Below are positions 30,530 through 40,911 of a stretch of DNA of 48,758 nucleotides, piece by piece; positions within the stretch are counted from its first letter, which is position 1, and each line of letters begins with the position of its first letter. The position numbers and the translations under genes are program-made. The notes below the pieces were generated by a model that searched no databases, was not told the origin of the DNA, and was given only the letters and a program-made list of their open reading frames with translations. Source of the stretch: Clostridia bacterium (GTDB taxonomy: Bacteria; Bacillota; Clostridia; Oscillospirales; CAG-272); the NCBI GenBank assembly GCA_017443595.1, contig JAFSYU010000003.1, positions 1 through 48,758 on the forward strand, written 5' to 3'.

Positions 30530-32451
30530 CAGCTTATTCTCTGTCCGTTGGGGGTAGCGGGATCAAGAAATACTACTCTTACCGTATCGTCCTCGGCGCT
30601 TGACGCAAGGACCATCCCCTTTGACTCATAGCCCATCATCATTCTCGGTTTGAGGTTTGCTGCGACTATGACCTTTTTGCCGATAAGCTGCTCGGGTGTG
30701 TAATACGGCGCGATGCCGGAGAGGACCTGTCTTTGCTCGTAGCCTAAATCGAGCTTTAATTTATACAGCTTCTTAGACTTCGGCACCGGCTCGCATTCAA
30801 GGATCTGTGCCGTTCTCATTTCAACTTTAACAAAGCTGTCAAATTCTATCTCCGGTTCGCCTTCCGGCTTTTTCGGCTCCTCGGGCTGATCCTTCTGTAT
30901 CTCTTCAAGCACTTTCGCCTCGTCAAGACGGCTGAACAGCGCTTCACCTTCTGCTATCACTCTGCCCGCGGCAAGCTTGCCGAAGCTTTCCGTGCTTGCC
31001 ATATCGTCGTCGGATTCGCCCAGCGCTTCAAGTATCTTTTCCGCGCTGTCCGGGACAGCGGGTTTGAGCGCGACGGCGCAGATGCGTATCGTTTCAAGCA
31101 GATTGTATAAAACCGACTGCAGGCGCACTTTACCTTCTTCTGTTTTTGCAAGCACCCACGGCGTCGTCTCGTCTATATATTTGTTTGCGCGGCGCAGAGC
31201 GGTAAACACGGCGTCAAGTGCGTCGGACACCATGAATTTGTCCATGAGTTCTCTGTATTTTTTAACGGATGAAATTACCGTATCTTTCAGATCGCGGTCA
31301 AGGTCGTCCTCGTCCGACGGCGCGGGTATCACGCCGTCAAAATACTTGACGGTCATGGATTCCGTGCGCTTTACGAGGTTGCCTAAAATGTTTGCAAGAT
31401 CGGAATTATAGCGGCTGATAACGTTTTCGTAAGTTATCGTTCCGTCGCTTCCGTAGGGCATTTCGGCTAAGGAATAGTAACGGCAGCCGTCACGGCCGAA
31501 GAGTTTTATAAGATCGTCCGCGTATATGACGTTGCCGCGGGATTTTGACATTTTGTCAACGCCGGAGAGCAGCCACGGATGCGCGAATATCTGCTTAGGC
31601 AGAGGAAGTCCCGCCGCCATTAAAAATATAGGCCAGTAAATGCTGTGGAAGCGCAGAATGTCTTTACCGATAAAATGAACGTCCGCCGGCCAGTATTTTT
31701 TAAACGTTTCCGGCTGTTCCGCGTTTTCCGGGTCGTAGCCGAGCGCCGTGATATAATTTATAAGCGCGTCCATCCAGACGTACAGCACGTGCTTCGGATC
31801 GTTTTTGACCGGGATGCCCCATTTGAAAGAGCTGCGCGTTACGCAGAGATCCTGCAAGCCGGGTTTTAAGAAGTTGTTTATCATCTCTTTTTTGCGAGAT
31901 TCCGGCAGGATGAATTCGGGGTTTTCGTCGTAATACTTCATCAAAGCGTCGGCGTATTTGCTCATTTTGAAGAAGTACGCTTCTTCCTTTGCGCGCACTA
32001 CGGGTCTGCCGCATTCCGGACATTTGCCGTCTGCTACCTGAGTATCGGTGAAAAACGTTTCGTCCGGTACGCAGTACCAGCCTTCGTACACGCTTTTATA
32101 AATATCGCCCTGCTTTAAGAATTTGTCAAAGAGATTCGCGGCGGCTTTCTCATGGTGAGCGTCAGTCGTTTTTATAAAAACGTCATACTGAGCGCCGACG
32201 GCGTCCCATATGCGCTTGACTTCGTTTGATACGCTGTCCGCGTATTCTTTAGGCGTCATCTTGCTTTCCGCAGCGTATTCTTCTATTTTAAGTCCGTGCT
32301 CGTCCGTGCCGGTGCTCAGATACGCGTCGTAACCGCAGAGCTGTTTATATCTTTTGATGCAGTCCGCTAATATAATATCGTATGTATTGCCTATATGAGG
32401 CTTTCTTGACGCATACGGTATGGCGGTGGTAAGATAATACTTAGGTTTCAT
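30529..32451 (-). CDS. metG: Methionyl-tRNA synthetase
   Basis: A protein of 640 residues. HIGN (19-22) and KMSKS (300-304) form the class I active site. The zinc knuckle keeps C127, C144 and C147, but position 130, normally cysteine in this type, is Asp (CVPD). The C-terminal tRNA-binding OB domain (about 540-640, FDSFVKVEMRTAQILECEPV) is fused, as in Bacillus MetS. The ATG lies inside the end of the membrane-protein gene (11-base overlap), so translation is coupled. Confidence 0.96.
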   Translation of the reverse strand: MKPKYYLTTAIPYASRKPHIGNTYDIILADCIKRYKQLCGYDAYLSTGTDEHGLKIEEYAAESKMTPKEYADSVSNEVKRIWDAVGAQYDVFIKTTDAHHEKAAANLFDKFLKQGDIYKSVYEGWYCVPDETFFTDTQVADGKCPECGRPVVRAKEEAYFFKMSKYADALMKYYDENPEFILPESRKKEMINNFLKPGLQDLCVTRSSFKWGIPVKNDPKHVLYVWMDALINYITALGYDPENAEQPETFKKYWPADVHFIGKDILRFHSIYWPIFLMAAGLPLPKQIFAHPWLLSGVDKMSKSRGNVIYADDLIKLFGRDGCRYYSLAEMPYGSDGTITYENVISRYNSDLANILGNLVKRTESMTVKYFDGVIPAPSDEDDLDRDLKDTVISSVKKYRELMDKFMVSDALDAVFTALRRANKYIDETTPWVLAKTEEGKVRLQSVLYNLLETIRICAVALKPAVPDSAEKILEALGESDDDMASTESFGKLAAGRVIAEGEALFSRLDEAKVLEEIQKDQPEEPKKPEGEPEIEFDSFVKVEMRTAQILECEPVPKSKKLYKLKLDLGYEQRQVLSGIAPYYTPEQLIGKKVIVAANLKPRMMMGYESKGMVLASSAEDDTVRVVFLDPATPNGQRIS

Positions 32452-33319
32452 TTTCTTTTTTCCTTTCGGGATTTTCCAGATAATATAAATACTCGCCGAC
32501 TTTGGCGCAGCTGACTGTCATATACGGCAGCGTATACGCGAAAAACAGCACGCCGAAGGTCAGGATGCTAAGGAGTATCAAAGGTAAAAATGAGAATAAA
32601 AGCGCGTAGCAGCGCCAGATGCCGCAAAGTGCGGCGGACGCGCTTTTTTTATAAAGTTCCGCGGCGCCTGCCCCCCTGTTCTCCGCCATTACGAAAGGCA
32701 TGGGAACAAAGAGCATTATGAAAAACACACACGCAAACGCGGAGCACAGCACGACCGTAAGCTCAACGAAAAACACGGATATACGGTCAAGTTCCGTCAT
32801 CTTTATGAAAGAAAATACAAAGACCGACGGCAGAACTGATACGGCAAGCTCAGCCGCTAAAATAAGATACAGACAAAACGTGCGCCTTGCGTTTTTTAAG
32901 CTGTTGAGCGGTATAAGCATTGAGGAAAGCGATGCGAATCTCGGCGCGCCCGGTTCTTTATCCGGCTCATCCTTCATTTTTGACGCCAATACATAAGCGC
33001 CGAAGAAAAACGCAAAGAAGAACGCGGAAAATACGGTATAAAGTATGACGTTAAGCGTTAAAGACAGCGTATTTACGGCTTTTTCGCTTAAAAAATCCGA
33101 GAAAAACATACTTGTCAAAGACGGTATATAATAGGTCAGAAACAGAAACCCTCCGCTTGCGGCGCCTGCTATGAAGTGCGAGATAACGGCTTTATAAAAG
33201 TTATCCGCGGCAAAAAGCGTTCTTTTGGCTTCAGACTTAAAATATTTATTCTGTTTTCCGCTTTTTCTTTTTTGTTCAGACTGCAATTCGCCTATAAAGG
33301 CAAAGTTATCATTTGTCAT
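32441..33319 (-). CDS. Multi-pass membrane protein of unknown function
   Basis: A protein of 292 residues. A hydrophilic basic N-terminus (about 1-42) is followed by six likely membrane segments in three pairs (near 45-65, 85-110, 145-170, 180-205, 235-260, 258-280). The pattern of FKSEAKRTLFAADNFYKAVI, then SSMLIPLNSLKNARRTF, and the C-terminal LPYMTVSCAKVGEYLYYLENPERK recalls uncharacterised DUF975-like integral proteins. GGAGAG precedes the ATG. It sits between nagA and metG; no link to either is obvious. Confidence 0.7.
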   Translation of the reverse strand: MTNDNFAFIGELQSEQKRKSGKQNKYFKSEAKRTLFAADNFYKAVISHFIAGAASGGFLFLTYYIPSLTSMFFSDFLSEKAVNTLSLTLNVILYTVFSAFFFAFFFGAYVLASKMKDEPDKEPGAPRFASLSSMLIPLNSLKNARRTFCLYLILAAELAVSVLPSVFVFSFIKMTELDRISVFFVELTVVLCSAFACVFFIMLFVPMPFVMAENRGAGAAELYKKSASAALCGIWRCYALLFSFLPLILLSILTFGVLFFAYTLPYMTVSCAKVGEYLYYLENPERKKENET

Positions 33320-33365
33320 GCTGCTCTCCGTTTTTTTCTATTATTGACAGACGCGGCAGTTATTT

Positions 33366-34481
33366 TCAGTTTTGTATTATTTTTCCGGCAGCTGTTGTCA
33401 AAAGTACGTTTTCTTTATCCGTAAGTATCATATCCGCGCGTTTGCCGACTGTGATCGAGCCGGTCTTGTCGTATATGCCTACCTGCTTTGCCGGGTTTGC
33501 CGTGGCTGTTATGACAACGTCTTCAAACGGCGCGTTTGTAACTTTATACAGATTTTTCAATCCGTCAAAAATATTTGTCGTAGAGCCGGCTATCGCTCCG
33601 TCGTTATTTACGGCTTTTCCGTCTTTTACGTTAACCTGCATACCGGACAGATAATATACTCCGTCCTCCATGTCAGCCGCGGCTATGGAATCCGATATTA
33701 TAACGAATTTTTCACAGCCTATAGCACGGTATGATATATCAAGCACGGGTGCAGAAACGTGGAACAGATCGCATATAAATTCAGCGTAGGCTGACCCGGA
33801 CAGAGCCGCGCCGACCGTGCCGGGTTCTCTGTGTTTGAGCTCGCGCATGGCGTTATACGTATGCGTAAACGACACGCAGCCGAGATCGAGCGCGCGCATG
33901 GCTGTGTCATACGTGCAGTCACTGTGGCCTATGCCGACGGTGGCGCCGTTCTTTATCAGCGTTTTTATAAACGTATCCGCGCCTTCAAGCTCCGGCGCGA
34001 CGGTAAAGTGCGCTTTTTTCGGCATTATACGTTTTGTAAGCTCTTCAGCTTCGTTACAGTAAAGCGGGCGGAGCTGTGAAACTGCGTGGCAGCCGGGGCG
34101 TTTGGGTGAAACGTACGGTCCTTCAACGTGTATGCCATCCACGTTGATATCGGTCTTTGTGTTTTTGATATTATCTATAGCTTTCAGTATATCGTCATAC
34201 GGCGCCGTCATCACGCACGGGAAGACCGTCGTAATACCGTGTTTTAAATATAATTTAAAGCAATCGCTTATCCGTTCGGGCTCAACGCTCATAAAATCAA
34301 CGCCGCCTCTGCCGTGGGTGTGAACGTCTATAAGACCGGGCAGAAGATACGCGCCTTTTGCGTCTATATCACCGTCTTTTTTGTTTGAAATTTCCGTTAT
34401 AATGCCGTTTTCAAAGTCAACGGAGCCGGGGAAAAATCTCCTGTTTTCCGTATCGTATACCTGTGCGTTAAATATCCTCAT
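33366..34481 (-). CDS. nagA: N-acetylglucosamine-6-phosphate deacetylase
   Basis: A protein of 371 residues of the amidohydrolase superfamily. LLPGLIDVHTHGRGGVDF, DGIHVEGPYVSP, GIGHSDCTYD, FTHTYNAMRELKHREPG and VIISDSIAAADM carry the metal ligands and catalytic Asp. It makes glucosamine 6-phosphate and acetate from GlcNAc-6-P in amino-sugar recycling. The ATG overlaps the end of rsmI by 14 bases. Its usual partner nagB is absent; the SIS protein at 14240 could supply the deaminase step, which is inference. Confidence 0.92.
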   Translation of the reverse strand: MRIFNAQVYDTENRRFFPGSVDFENGIITEISNKKDGDIDAKGAYLLPGLIDVHTHGRGGVDFMSVEPERISDCFKLYLKHGITTVFPCVMTAPYDDILKAIDNIKNTKTDINVDGIHVEGPYVSPKRPGCHAVSQLRPLYCNEAEELTKRIMPKKAHFTVAPELEGADTFIKTLIKNGATVGIGHSDCTYDTAMRALDLGCVSFTHTYNAMRELKHREPGTVGAALSGSAYAEFICDLFHVSAPVLDISYRAIGCEKFVIISDSIAAADMEDGVYYLSGMQVNVKDGKAVNNDGAIAGSTTNIFDGLKNLYKVTNAPFEDVVITATANPAKQVGIYDKTGSITVGKRADMILTDKENVLLTTAAGKIIQN

Positions 34482-35358
34482 TTGTTATCTCCGCGTAAAC
34501 CGTAGATTTGGGTAAGTTCCTGTCCTTTGCCGCCGCTTTTATGGCGTCCATTTTGGTCATACCTTCGTCCATATATTTTTGCACGTGTTCTTTTATGCTG
34601 ATATCAAATTCCGTTTTTGTATCTTCTTTTGCACCTTCTATGACAAGTACAAATTCTCCGCGCGGCTTGTTTTCGTTATAATACGCCATAGCTTCGGTAA
34701 GCGTCATTATCCTTGCTTCTTCGTTAATTTTCGTAAGCTCGCGGCAGAAAGCGACGCGGCGGTCGCCGAAAGCCTCGTAAAGATCGTAAAGCGTACCGCA
34801 GAGATGATGCGGCGCTTCGTATATTATAACCGTGCGCGTTTCCTTTGCAAGCTCTTTAAGACGCGTTTTTTTATTGCCTTTTGCATACGTGAGAAAGCCC
34901 TCAAAGCAGAAGCGTTTTGTTGAAAGACCGGATAAGGTGAGCGCCGTTATCGCGGCGCAGGCGCCGGGCAGGCTCGTTACCTTTATTCCGCGCTCTATGC
35001 ATAAAGCCACAAGATCCTCGCCGGGATCGCTTATAGCCGGCGTTCCCGCGTCCGTGACGAGCGCGCAGGATTCGCCCGATTCTATACGGGAAACTATATA
35101 TTCTCCCCTCTGCCGCTTGTTATGCTCAAAATAACTGACAAGCGGTTTTTTTATGCCGTATTTCTGCAAAAGTTTGGGCGTATTGCGCGTATCCTCCGCG
35201 GCTATGAAATCCACCTCTGACAGCACTTTTACGGCTCTGTACGTTATATCCTCCAGATTTCCGATAGGCGTGGCGACGAGATACAGCGTCATAGGCTCGA
35301 CTTTGTTGCGCTCGCTCTGGTCTTTATTTTCCCATTCGTTGGTTTTTAAACTGCTCAT
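34468..35358 (-). CDS. rsmI: 16S rRNA (cytidine-1402-2'-O)-methyltransferase RsmI
   Basis: A protein of 296 residues. [69 protein letters not shown] and [11 protein letters not shown] are the diagnostic blocks of the tetrapyrrole-methylase-like RsmI family. The ATG at 35358 overlaps the uvrB stop codon by four bases, supporting coupling. An internal ATG just before [10 protein letters not shown] would remove 22 non-conserved residues and cannot be excluded. Confidence 0.93.
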   Translation of the reverse strand: MSSLKTNEWENKDQSERNKVEPMTLYLVATPIGNLEDITYRAVKVLSEVDFIAAEDTRNTPKLLQKYGIKKPLVSYFEHNKRQRGEYIVSRIESGESCALVTDAGTPAISDPGEDLVALCIERGIKVTSLPGACAAITALTLSGLSTKRFCFEGFLTYAKGNKKTRLKELAKETRTVIIYEAPHHLCGTLYDLYEAFGDRRVAFCRELTKINEEARIMTLTEAMAYYNENKPRGEFVLVIEGAKEDTKTEFDISIKEHVQKYMDEGMTKMDAIKAAAKDRNLPKSTVYAEITNEDI

Positions 35359-37325
35359 TTTGTTAAACTTCTTATCCTGTCGCGGTACGCGGCGGCTTCT
35401 TCAAACCGCAGCTCTTTTGCCGCCTGACGCATCTTTGCCGTAAGCTCCTCTATCAGCTTGCCGCGCTCGTTTTCATTAAGCTTTTTATCGTGCTTTTCGG
35501 TCCTCTTCTTTTTGCCTTTATCGTCCTTTTCCGCTATTTCTATAACGTCGCGGACGGATTTAACGACGGAATGCGGCGTTATGCCGTGTTCTTCATTATA
35601 CCTTTTCTGGATCGTTCTTCTGCGCTCCGTCTCGTCTATCGCTCTTTTCATGGAAGACGTTATCCTGTCCGCGTACATTATGACTTTGCCGTTTTCATGC
35701 CTTGCGGCGCGGCCTATAGTCTGTATGAGCGAAACTTCGGATCGCAAAAGTCCTTCCTTATCCGCGTCAAGTATCGCAACGAGAGATACCTCGGGCAGAT
35801 CAAGTCCTTCACGCAACAGGTTTATGCCGACGAGCACGTCGTAAACGCCTAAGCGCAGGTCGCGCAGTATCTCGGTTCTTTCCATAGTCTCCACCTCGTG
35901 GTGGATATACTGCACTTTTATACCGTGCGTCCTTATATAATCGGTAAGGTCCTCCGCCATTTTTGTTGTAAGCGTGGTGACTAAAACTCTTTCTTTACGA
36001 TCCGTTCTCTGCTTTATTTCACCTAACAGATCGTCCACCTGGCCTTCTATAGGTCTTACCTCTATTTCCGGGTCCGTTAAGCCGGTAGGTCTTATAAGCT
36101 GTTCGGAAATGGAAGCAGAGTGTTCTTTTTCATATTCTCCGGGAGTGGCGGAGACGAATACAGCCTGATTTATTTTGTTTTCAAATTCTTCAAAGACAAG
36201 CGGTCTGTTGTCAAATGCGCTCGGCAAACGGAAGCCGTAATCTACGAGATTCTGTTTTCTTGCCCTGTCGCCCGCGCTCATGCCGCGTACCTGCGGCAGC
36301 GTTGCGTGAGACTCGTCAACGAACAAAAGATAATCGTCCGGGAAATAATCGAGCAGACAGTACGGAGTCGATCCCGGTGCTCTGCCCGCGAATATGCGCG
36401 AATAGTTTTCAACGCCGGAGCAGTAACCGACTTCGGATATCATCTCAAGGTCGTATTCCGTCCTCGTTCTTATCCTCTGCGCTTCGAGCAGTTTGCCCTG
36501 CGCCTCAAAGAATTCGACTCTCTCCTCCATCTCGTCGCGTATCTGATCGAGCGCGGATAATCGCTTGTCGTCCGATATCGCGTAGTGCGACGCGGGGTAT
36601 ATAGCGGCGTATGAAAGGCGTCTCAACACCGCGCCGGTAATGGAGTTAATTTCGGATATCCTGTCTATCTCATCGCCGAAAAACTCTACGCGCAGCGCGT
36701 TTTCTCCCTCGCTTGCCGGGAAAACTTCCACCGTGTCGCCTCTGACTCTGAATTTGTCGCGGACAAAATTTATATCGTTTCTCTCGTAGTTTATGGATAC
36801 GAGACGGCGCAGAAAATCGTTTCTGTCCATCTGCATACCGGGTCTGATCGAGACCATAAGATCGCAGTATTCCATAGGGTCGCCGAGAGAATATATGCAG
36901 GAAACGGACGATACGATTATAACGTCTCGCCGCTCAAACAAAGACGACGTCGCGCTGTGGCGGAGCTTGTCTATCTCATCGTTTATCAGCGAATCTTTTT
37001 CTATATATAAGTCTTTACCGGGTATATATGCCTCCGGCTGGAAGTAATCGTAATATGATACAAAGTAACCTACGGCGTTTTCCGGGAAAAACTCGCGGAA
37101 TTCAAGGCACAGCTGCGCCGCAAGCGTTTTGTTGTGCGCTAAAACGAGCGTCGGACGGTTCACTTTTTCAATGATATTAGCCATCGTAAAAGTCTTGCCG
37201 GAGCCGGTGACGCCGAGAAGCGTCTGCATACGGTCGCCGCGCAGGATGCCGTTGCTGAGTTCTTCTATCGCGCGGGGCTGATCGCCCGTCGGCTTATAGT
37301 CGGATACGAGTTTGAACTTATCCAT
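35355..37325 (-). CDS. uvrB: Excinuclease ABC subunit B
   Basis: A protein of 656 residues, typical for UvrB. It has Walker A GVTGSGKT (38-45), the beta-hairpin region [20 protein letters not shown], helicase motif II DESH, motif [11 protein letters not shown], and the C-terminal UvrC-binding UVR motif (about 620-655). It verifies damage in nucleotide excision repair. uvrB is often LexA-controlled, but here it is inside a holB-led operon, 4 bases after radC, with no LexA box seen before it; uvrA and uvrC are not in the window. Confidence 0.96.
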   Translation of the reverse strand: MDKFKLVSDYKPTGDQPRAIEELSNGILRGDRMQTLLGVTGSGKTFTMANIIEKVNRPTLVLAHNKTLAAQLCLEFREFFPENAVGYFVSYYDYFQPEAYIPGKDLYIEKDSLINDEIDKLRHSATSSLFERRDVIIVSSVSCIYSLGDPMEYCDLMVSIRPGMQMDRNDFLRRLVSINYERNDINFVRDKFRVRGDTVEVFPASEGENALRVEFFGDEIDRISEINSITGAVLRRLSYAAIYPASHYAISDDKRLSALDQIRDEMEERVEFFEAQGKLLEAQRIRTRTEYDLEMISEVGYCSGVENYSRIFAGRAPGSTPYCLLDYFPDDYLLFVDESHATLPQVRGMSAGDRARKQNLVDYGFRLPSAFDNRPLVFEEFENKINQAVFVSATPGEYEKEHSASISEQLIRPTGLTDPEIEVRPIEGQVDDLLGEIKQRTDRKERVLVTTLTTKMAEDLTDYIRTHGIKVQYIHHEVETMERTEILRDLRLGVYDVLVGINLLREGLDLPEVSLVAILDADKEGLLRSEVSLIQTIGRAARHENGKVIMYADRITSSMKRAIDETERRRTIQKRYNEEHGITPHSVVKSVRDVIEIAEKDDKGKKKRTEKHDKKLNENERGKLIEELTAKMRQAAKELRFEEAAAYRDRIRSLTK

Positions 37326-37329
37326 ACAT

Positions 37330-37992
37330 TTACACCGTTTTGTTTATTACCGTGCAGTATTTGTTTTCCGCAACGATAAAATGATCTATGAATTCTATTT
37401 CAAGCGTCTGCAGAGCCGATCTGATATTTCTCGTAACGAGTATATCGTCGGGCGACGGAACAGCCAGTCCTGACGGATGGTTATGTGCTACGACTACGGC
37501 GGCGGCGCGTTTTTTAAGCGCGGTCTCCGCCATTTTGCGCACGCTTACGGCGGCGGAGCTGACAGAGCCTTCATGCACTTTTTCAAGGCTTATGACGCAG
37601 CGCTTGTTGTCAAGCAAAAGCATATAAACGGTTTCTTTTACAACGCCTACGTATTTTCTTACGAAAAACTCTCCGATATCGGTAAGCGCCGCAAGTTCTT
37701 TTCTTTCCGTTATTTTGTCGCTCTGATAATATCTTGCCGCCTCCGGCAGAAGTTTAAGGAAAGTTGCCGTGTGGTCGGATATGCCGTCCACCTCGAGCAG
37801 ATCGTTGTAATCCGCGTCAAGCACGGCGGAAAAGCTCCCGAATCTGTCAAGCAGACGGTGAGCCAAAGGATTTGTATCGTTTCTCGGCACGGCGTAAAAC
37901 AAAAGTATCTCAAGCGCGTTTATCTCATTGAAATTATCAAGACCGTCTTTGAGAAATCTTTCTTTAAGCCTGCCTCTGTGTCCTTCCGCCAT
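37330..37992 (-). CDS. radC: RadC family JAMM-domain protein
   Basis: A protein of 220 residues. A helix-hairpin-helix-like N-terminus ([24 protein letters not shown]) is followed by the JAMM/MPN domain with [18 protein letters not shown] (H-x-H-x7-S-x2-D metal site) and ELTEPS-like [10 protein letters not shown]. The biochemical role is unsettled. AAGGAG lies 9 bases ahead of the ATG. It lies between ricT and uvrB in the operon. Confidence 0.93.
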   Translation of the reverse strand: MAEGHRGRLKERFLKDGLDNFNEINALEILLFYAVPRNDTNPLAHRLLDRFGSFSAVLDADYNDLLEVDGISDHTATFLKLLPEAARYYQSDKITERKELAALTDIGEFFVRKYVGVVKETVYMLLLDNKRCVISLEKVHEGSVSSAAVSVRKMAETALKKRAAAVVVAHNHPSGLAVPSPDDILVTRNIRSALQTLEIEFIDHFIVAENKYCTVINKTV

Positions 37993-38013
37993 ATAAGACA
38001 GCTCCTTTCGGGA

Positions 38014-39036
38014 TCATTGTTCCGGTTCCGTCTCCGGCTGTGATTTTGATTCTTTCTTGACATAGCCTATGAGCTTTACGTCGTCGCGTTTGTATACTTT
38101 GGGCGCGGCGTCCGGCGACTGTGAAAGCTGTACTTTTACAAGCCCCTGAAGCGGCACGGTCTCAACGACCACGCCGTCTCCGTCGTCGGTCCTTACAAGA
38201 GAATCTATCTTGGGAGTCTTTCTGATCTCCTCCTCATACGTTTCGTGTTCAAAACGCAGGCAGCACATAAGTCTGCCGCAGGTACCGGAGATCTTAGAAG
38301 TGTTGAGCGAAAGATTCTGTTCCTTTGCCATCTTGATCGAGACCTGACCGAAATCATCTAAGAAAGTATGACAGCAAACGGGTCTGCCGCATACGCCTAA
38401 GCCGCCTATCAGCTTTGCCTCATCTCTGATGCCGATCTGGCGCAGCTCTATCCTCGTTCTGAAAACGGACGCGAGATCCTTTACCAGATCTCTGAAATCC
38501 ACGCGCTGCTCGGACGTGAAATAAAACAGCATTTTGGAGTTGTCAAACGTGCATTCGACCTCTATGAGCTTCATTTCAAGCCCGTGCTGTTCTATCATTT
38601 CCTCACAGACTTTGAAAGCTTCGGTCTCTTTTACGTCGTTTTCCTTTTTATGCACGTCGTCCTCCGGCGTGGCTTTTCGGATAACGTTTTTCAGCGGACT
38701 GACTATCTGAGAAGCGCTGACGCTCATATCGGTATATACCGCTTCTCCGTATTCAAGTCCGCGCGCGGTCTCAACTATGACGAAATCACCCGCCGACATT
38801 TCTATCTGCCCGGGATCGAAATAATAGACTTTTCCGCCTTCTTTGAAGCGTACTCCTGCGACCGTTACGTATTCAACCTCCGGCTGCTGCACGGGCTTTT
38901 CATAAAAGCTCTCCGGTAAAACGAAGCGCGGCGCTTCATATTCAGACGCCGGTTTCTTAGGTTTTTCCTTTACCGGGACTGCAACGGGGTTTTTAGGCGC
39001 GTGCATAAAATGCCTTTTATGTTTTCTGTCGTTCAC
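38014..39036 (-). CDS. ricT: RicT/YaaT PSP1-domain protein, Y-complex subunit
   Basis: A protein of 340 residues. A poorly conserved Pro/Lys N-terminus (1-55) precedes the PSP1 core (GVRFKEGGKVYYFDPG through KIDSLVRTDDGDG). The cysteine blocks GVCGRPVCCHTFL and GTCGRLMCCLRFEHETY are those of RicT, which with RicA/RicF binds Fe-S clusters and directs RNase Y mRNA maturation. The start is GTG at 39036, with AAAGGA about 10 bases upstream. It follows holB, as in Bacillus (holB-yaaT). Confidence 0.92.
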   Translation of the reverse strand: MNDRKHKRHFMHAPKNPVAVPVKEKPKKPASEYEAPRFVLPESFYEKPVQQPEVEYVTVAGVRFKEGGKVYYFDPGQIEMSAGDFVIVETARGLEYGEAVYTDMSVSASQIVSPLKNVIRKATPEDDVHKKENDVKETEAFKVCEEMIEQHGLEMKLIEVECTFDNSKMLFYFTSEQRVDFRDLVKDLASVFRTRIELRQIGIRDEAKLIGGLGVCGRPVCCHTFLDDFGQVSIKMAKEQNLSLNTSKISGTCGRLMCCLRFEHETYEEEIRKTPKIDSLVRTDDGDGVVVETVPLQGLVKVQLSQSPDAAPKVYKRDDVKLIGYVKKESKSQPETEPEQ

Positions 39037-39134
39037 TTTTTTTATTTCCTTTCATGCGGTAATGAGCGTTTTCACGCCCGCGTGTCATAAATCATCCGGT
39101 AACCGCGCCGGGTGAAGTTTTAACGCCTTTATGG

Positions 39135-40139
39135 CTAAATAAGATGCGCATCCCAGACTCTGCTTGCGAATTCCGTCATTGCAAGAGCGGGATTGAGCGG
39201 GACGTCGGATATTGATAAAAGCTCCGATATAACGTCGCTCGTCTTGATCACGGCGCTGTCCGAAATATGAAGCGAATATTCCTCCGCGTCCTCGTATCTT
39301 GTGAAATATACCGTGTTTTCCGAGCAGCCGAGCTTGCACGCCATAACGTCGCGCAGGGCGCTTTGAAGAAGCGCGTAGACCTTACACAGCTCGTCCGTTT
39401 TTTTGATGTTTTTCTGATGTACGGTTATAAAAGACAGCTTGTCCGAGTCCGGCAAAAGCAGCGCTTTTATCAGCTTATCCGCCGTATCGCGCAGTTTTAC
39501 CGCGTCCGCTCCGTCCCCGTATATGCGCATAGCCTCACCGGCTGAGCCGTTTGCAAGCGCTATCGCGTCTTCTCTTTTTTTGTCGTCCGGGATACCTTTG
39601 CGGTCAAGGACGGCGCGCATCTGTTCACGGTCAAGACGCTCCGTTCTGATAATCAGCGCTCTTGATCTTATAGTCGGAAGAAGAGCCTGCGCGTCTGTAG
39701 TCACTATAAAGAAATACACGTTTTCCGGCGGCTCTTCAAACAGTTTAAGAAACGCGTTCTGCGCGCTTCTGTTCATATTTTCCCCGTCCTCTATTATATA
39801 CGCTTTGAACGGGATGTCCGCGGGCATGAGCCCCACGCTGTCATATATACCGCGTATGAGATCCACCGTCAGTTCCGTTTTGCCTTCAGCCGGTTTTATG
39901 GTACGGACGTCAACGCAAACTCCCGCGTCAAGACGTATGCAGCTTCCGCATTTACCGCACGGGGCGTAGTCACTTTCGCACGCCATGGCTTTCAGCAGTT
40001 CTTTTATAAGCGTACGTCTGCCGCTGCCCGAAGCGCCTTCTATAATATAGGCGTGGCTCAAATATCCGCCGTTTAACGCGGATATAAAATATTCCTTTGC
40101 TTGATCAGAACCGATCAGATCAATGAAATACTTTTTCAA
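39135..40139 (-). CDS. holB: DNA polymerase III subunit delta'
   Basis: A protein of 334 residues, an AAA+ clamp-loader subunit. The degenerate P-loop GASGSGRRT has Arg where active subunits have Lys, followed by a Cys4 zinc module (CESDYAPCGKCGSC) and SRALIIRTERL (SRC-like sensor). AYIIEDGENMNRSAQNAFLKLFEEPPENVYFFIVT is the most recognisable block. The start is TTG at 40139, with AAGGA 9 bases upstream. It heads the nine-gene operon; about 98 bases, with no gene, separate it from ricT. Confidence 0.92.
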   Translation of the reverse strand: MKKYFIDLIGSDQAKEYFISALNGGYLSHAYIIEGASGSGRRTLIKELLKAMACESDYAPCGKCGSCIRLDAGVCVDVRTIKPAEGKTELTVDLIRGIYDSVGLMPADIPFKAYIIEDGENMNRSAQNAFLKLFEEPPENVYFFIVTTDAQALLPTIRSRALIIRTERLDREQMRAVLDRKGIPDDKKREDAIALANGSAGEAMRIYGDGADAVKLRDTADKLIKALLLPDSDKLSFITVHQKNIKKTDELCKVYALLQSALRDVMACKLGCSENTVYFTRYEDAEEYSLHISDSAVIKTSDVISELLSISDVPLNPALAMTEFASRVWDAHLI

Positions 40140-40264
40140 AGCAGTACGTCCTTATATATTTATCAATATATTATAATCTATATTAAGAATTTTATTGTTA
40201 TAAGTTTGTGTCAGACTTTTGAATTTATTTCTTTTTTTACATTTTTTTGAATTTTGATTTTATT

Positions 40265-40280
40265 TTGACAGTACCGTCAA
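40265..40280. promoter_or_regulatory. Near-perfect palindrome upstream of rubrerythrin
   Basis: TTGACAGTACCGTCAA has one mismatched pair and lies 32 bases before the rubrerythrin ATG. It could be a redox-responsive operator. It also contains TTGACA, but no suitable -10 follows at 17 bases. Confidence 0.35.
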
Positions 40281-40311
40281 TAATCGCAAAAAAGCGAAAG
40301 GAAACAGAATT

Positions 40312-40902
40312 ATGGAACTGAAAAACAGTAAAACTTTTCAAAATCTCATAAACTCGTTCGCGGGTGAATGTCAGGCTCACGTCAGATATAAATTCATGGC
40401 GTACGGTGCAAAAATGCAGAAGCTTTACGAGGTGGAATGCGCGTTGAACGAAATATCAAAAAACGAATTTTACCACGCGAGGATGTTTTACACCGCCATA
40501 CAGAGCGCCGACAGCAAGATCATGAGCGATCTTACGGTAAACGCGGGCTATCCGTTTAAAGAAAAATGGGATCTGATGCAAAATCTTGAGCTTGCCGCGC
40601 AGACGGAATACGACGAGAGCGTGAAGATTTACGCGGAATACGCAAAGATCGCGCATGACGAGGGATTTTGTGAGCAGGCAAGGCTGTTTGAGCTTATAGC
40701 GTCGGTCGAGCACTGCCATATGATGCAGCTTAACAATATACGCATACAGTTAAGCGAAGGCACGATGTACCGCCGCGGAACGCCGACAAAATGGAAGTGC
40801 GGCAACTGCGGACACGAACAGGAAACGGAGGAAGCGCCTTACAACTGCCCTCTTTGCAAATCGGAACAGGGCTACGTCAAACTTATGCTTCCGGACAATT
40901 AA
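40312..40902 (+). CDS. rbr: Rubrerythrin
   Basis: A protein of 196 residues. A four-helix ferritin-like di-iron domain (FAGECQAHVRYKFMA, EISKNEFYHARMF, EYDESVKIYAEYAKIAHDEG, ELIASVEHCHMM) is followed by a C-terminal rubredoxin domain with WKCGNCG and YNCPLC. It reduces hydrogen peroxide in the cytoplasm of anaerobes. AAAGGA lies 9 bases before the ATG. It is a single-gene unit with a terminator, consistent with a strict anaerobe that tolerates brief oxygen exposure. Confidence 0.94.
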   Translation: MELKNSKTFQNLINSFAGECQAHVRYKFMAYGAKMQKLYEVECALNEISKNEFYHARMFYTAIQSADSKIMSDLTVNAGYPFKEKWDLMQNLELAAQTEYDESVKIYAEYAKIAHDEGFCEQARLFELIASVEHCHMMQLNNIRIQLSEGTMYRRGTPTKWKCGNCGHEQETEEAPYNCPLCKSEQGYVKLMLPDN

Positions 40903-40911
40903 AAAAATCCG

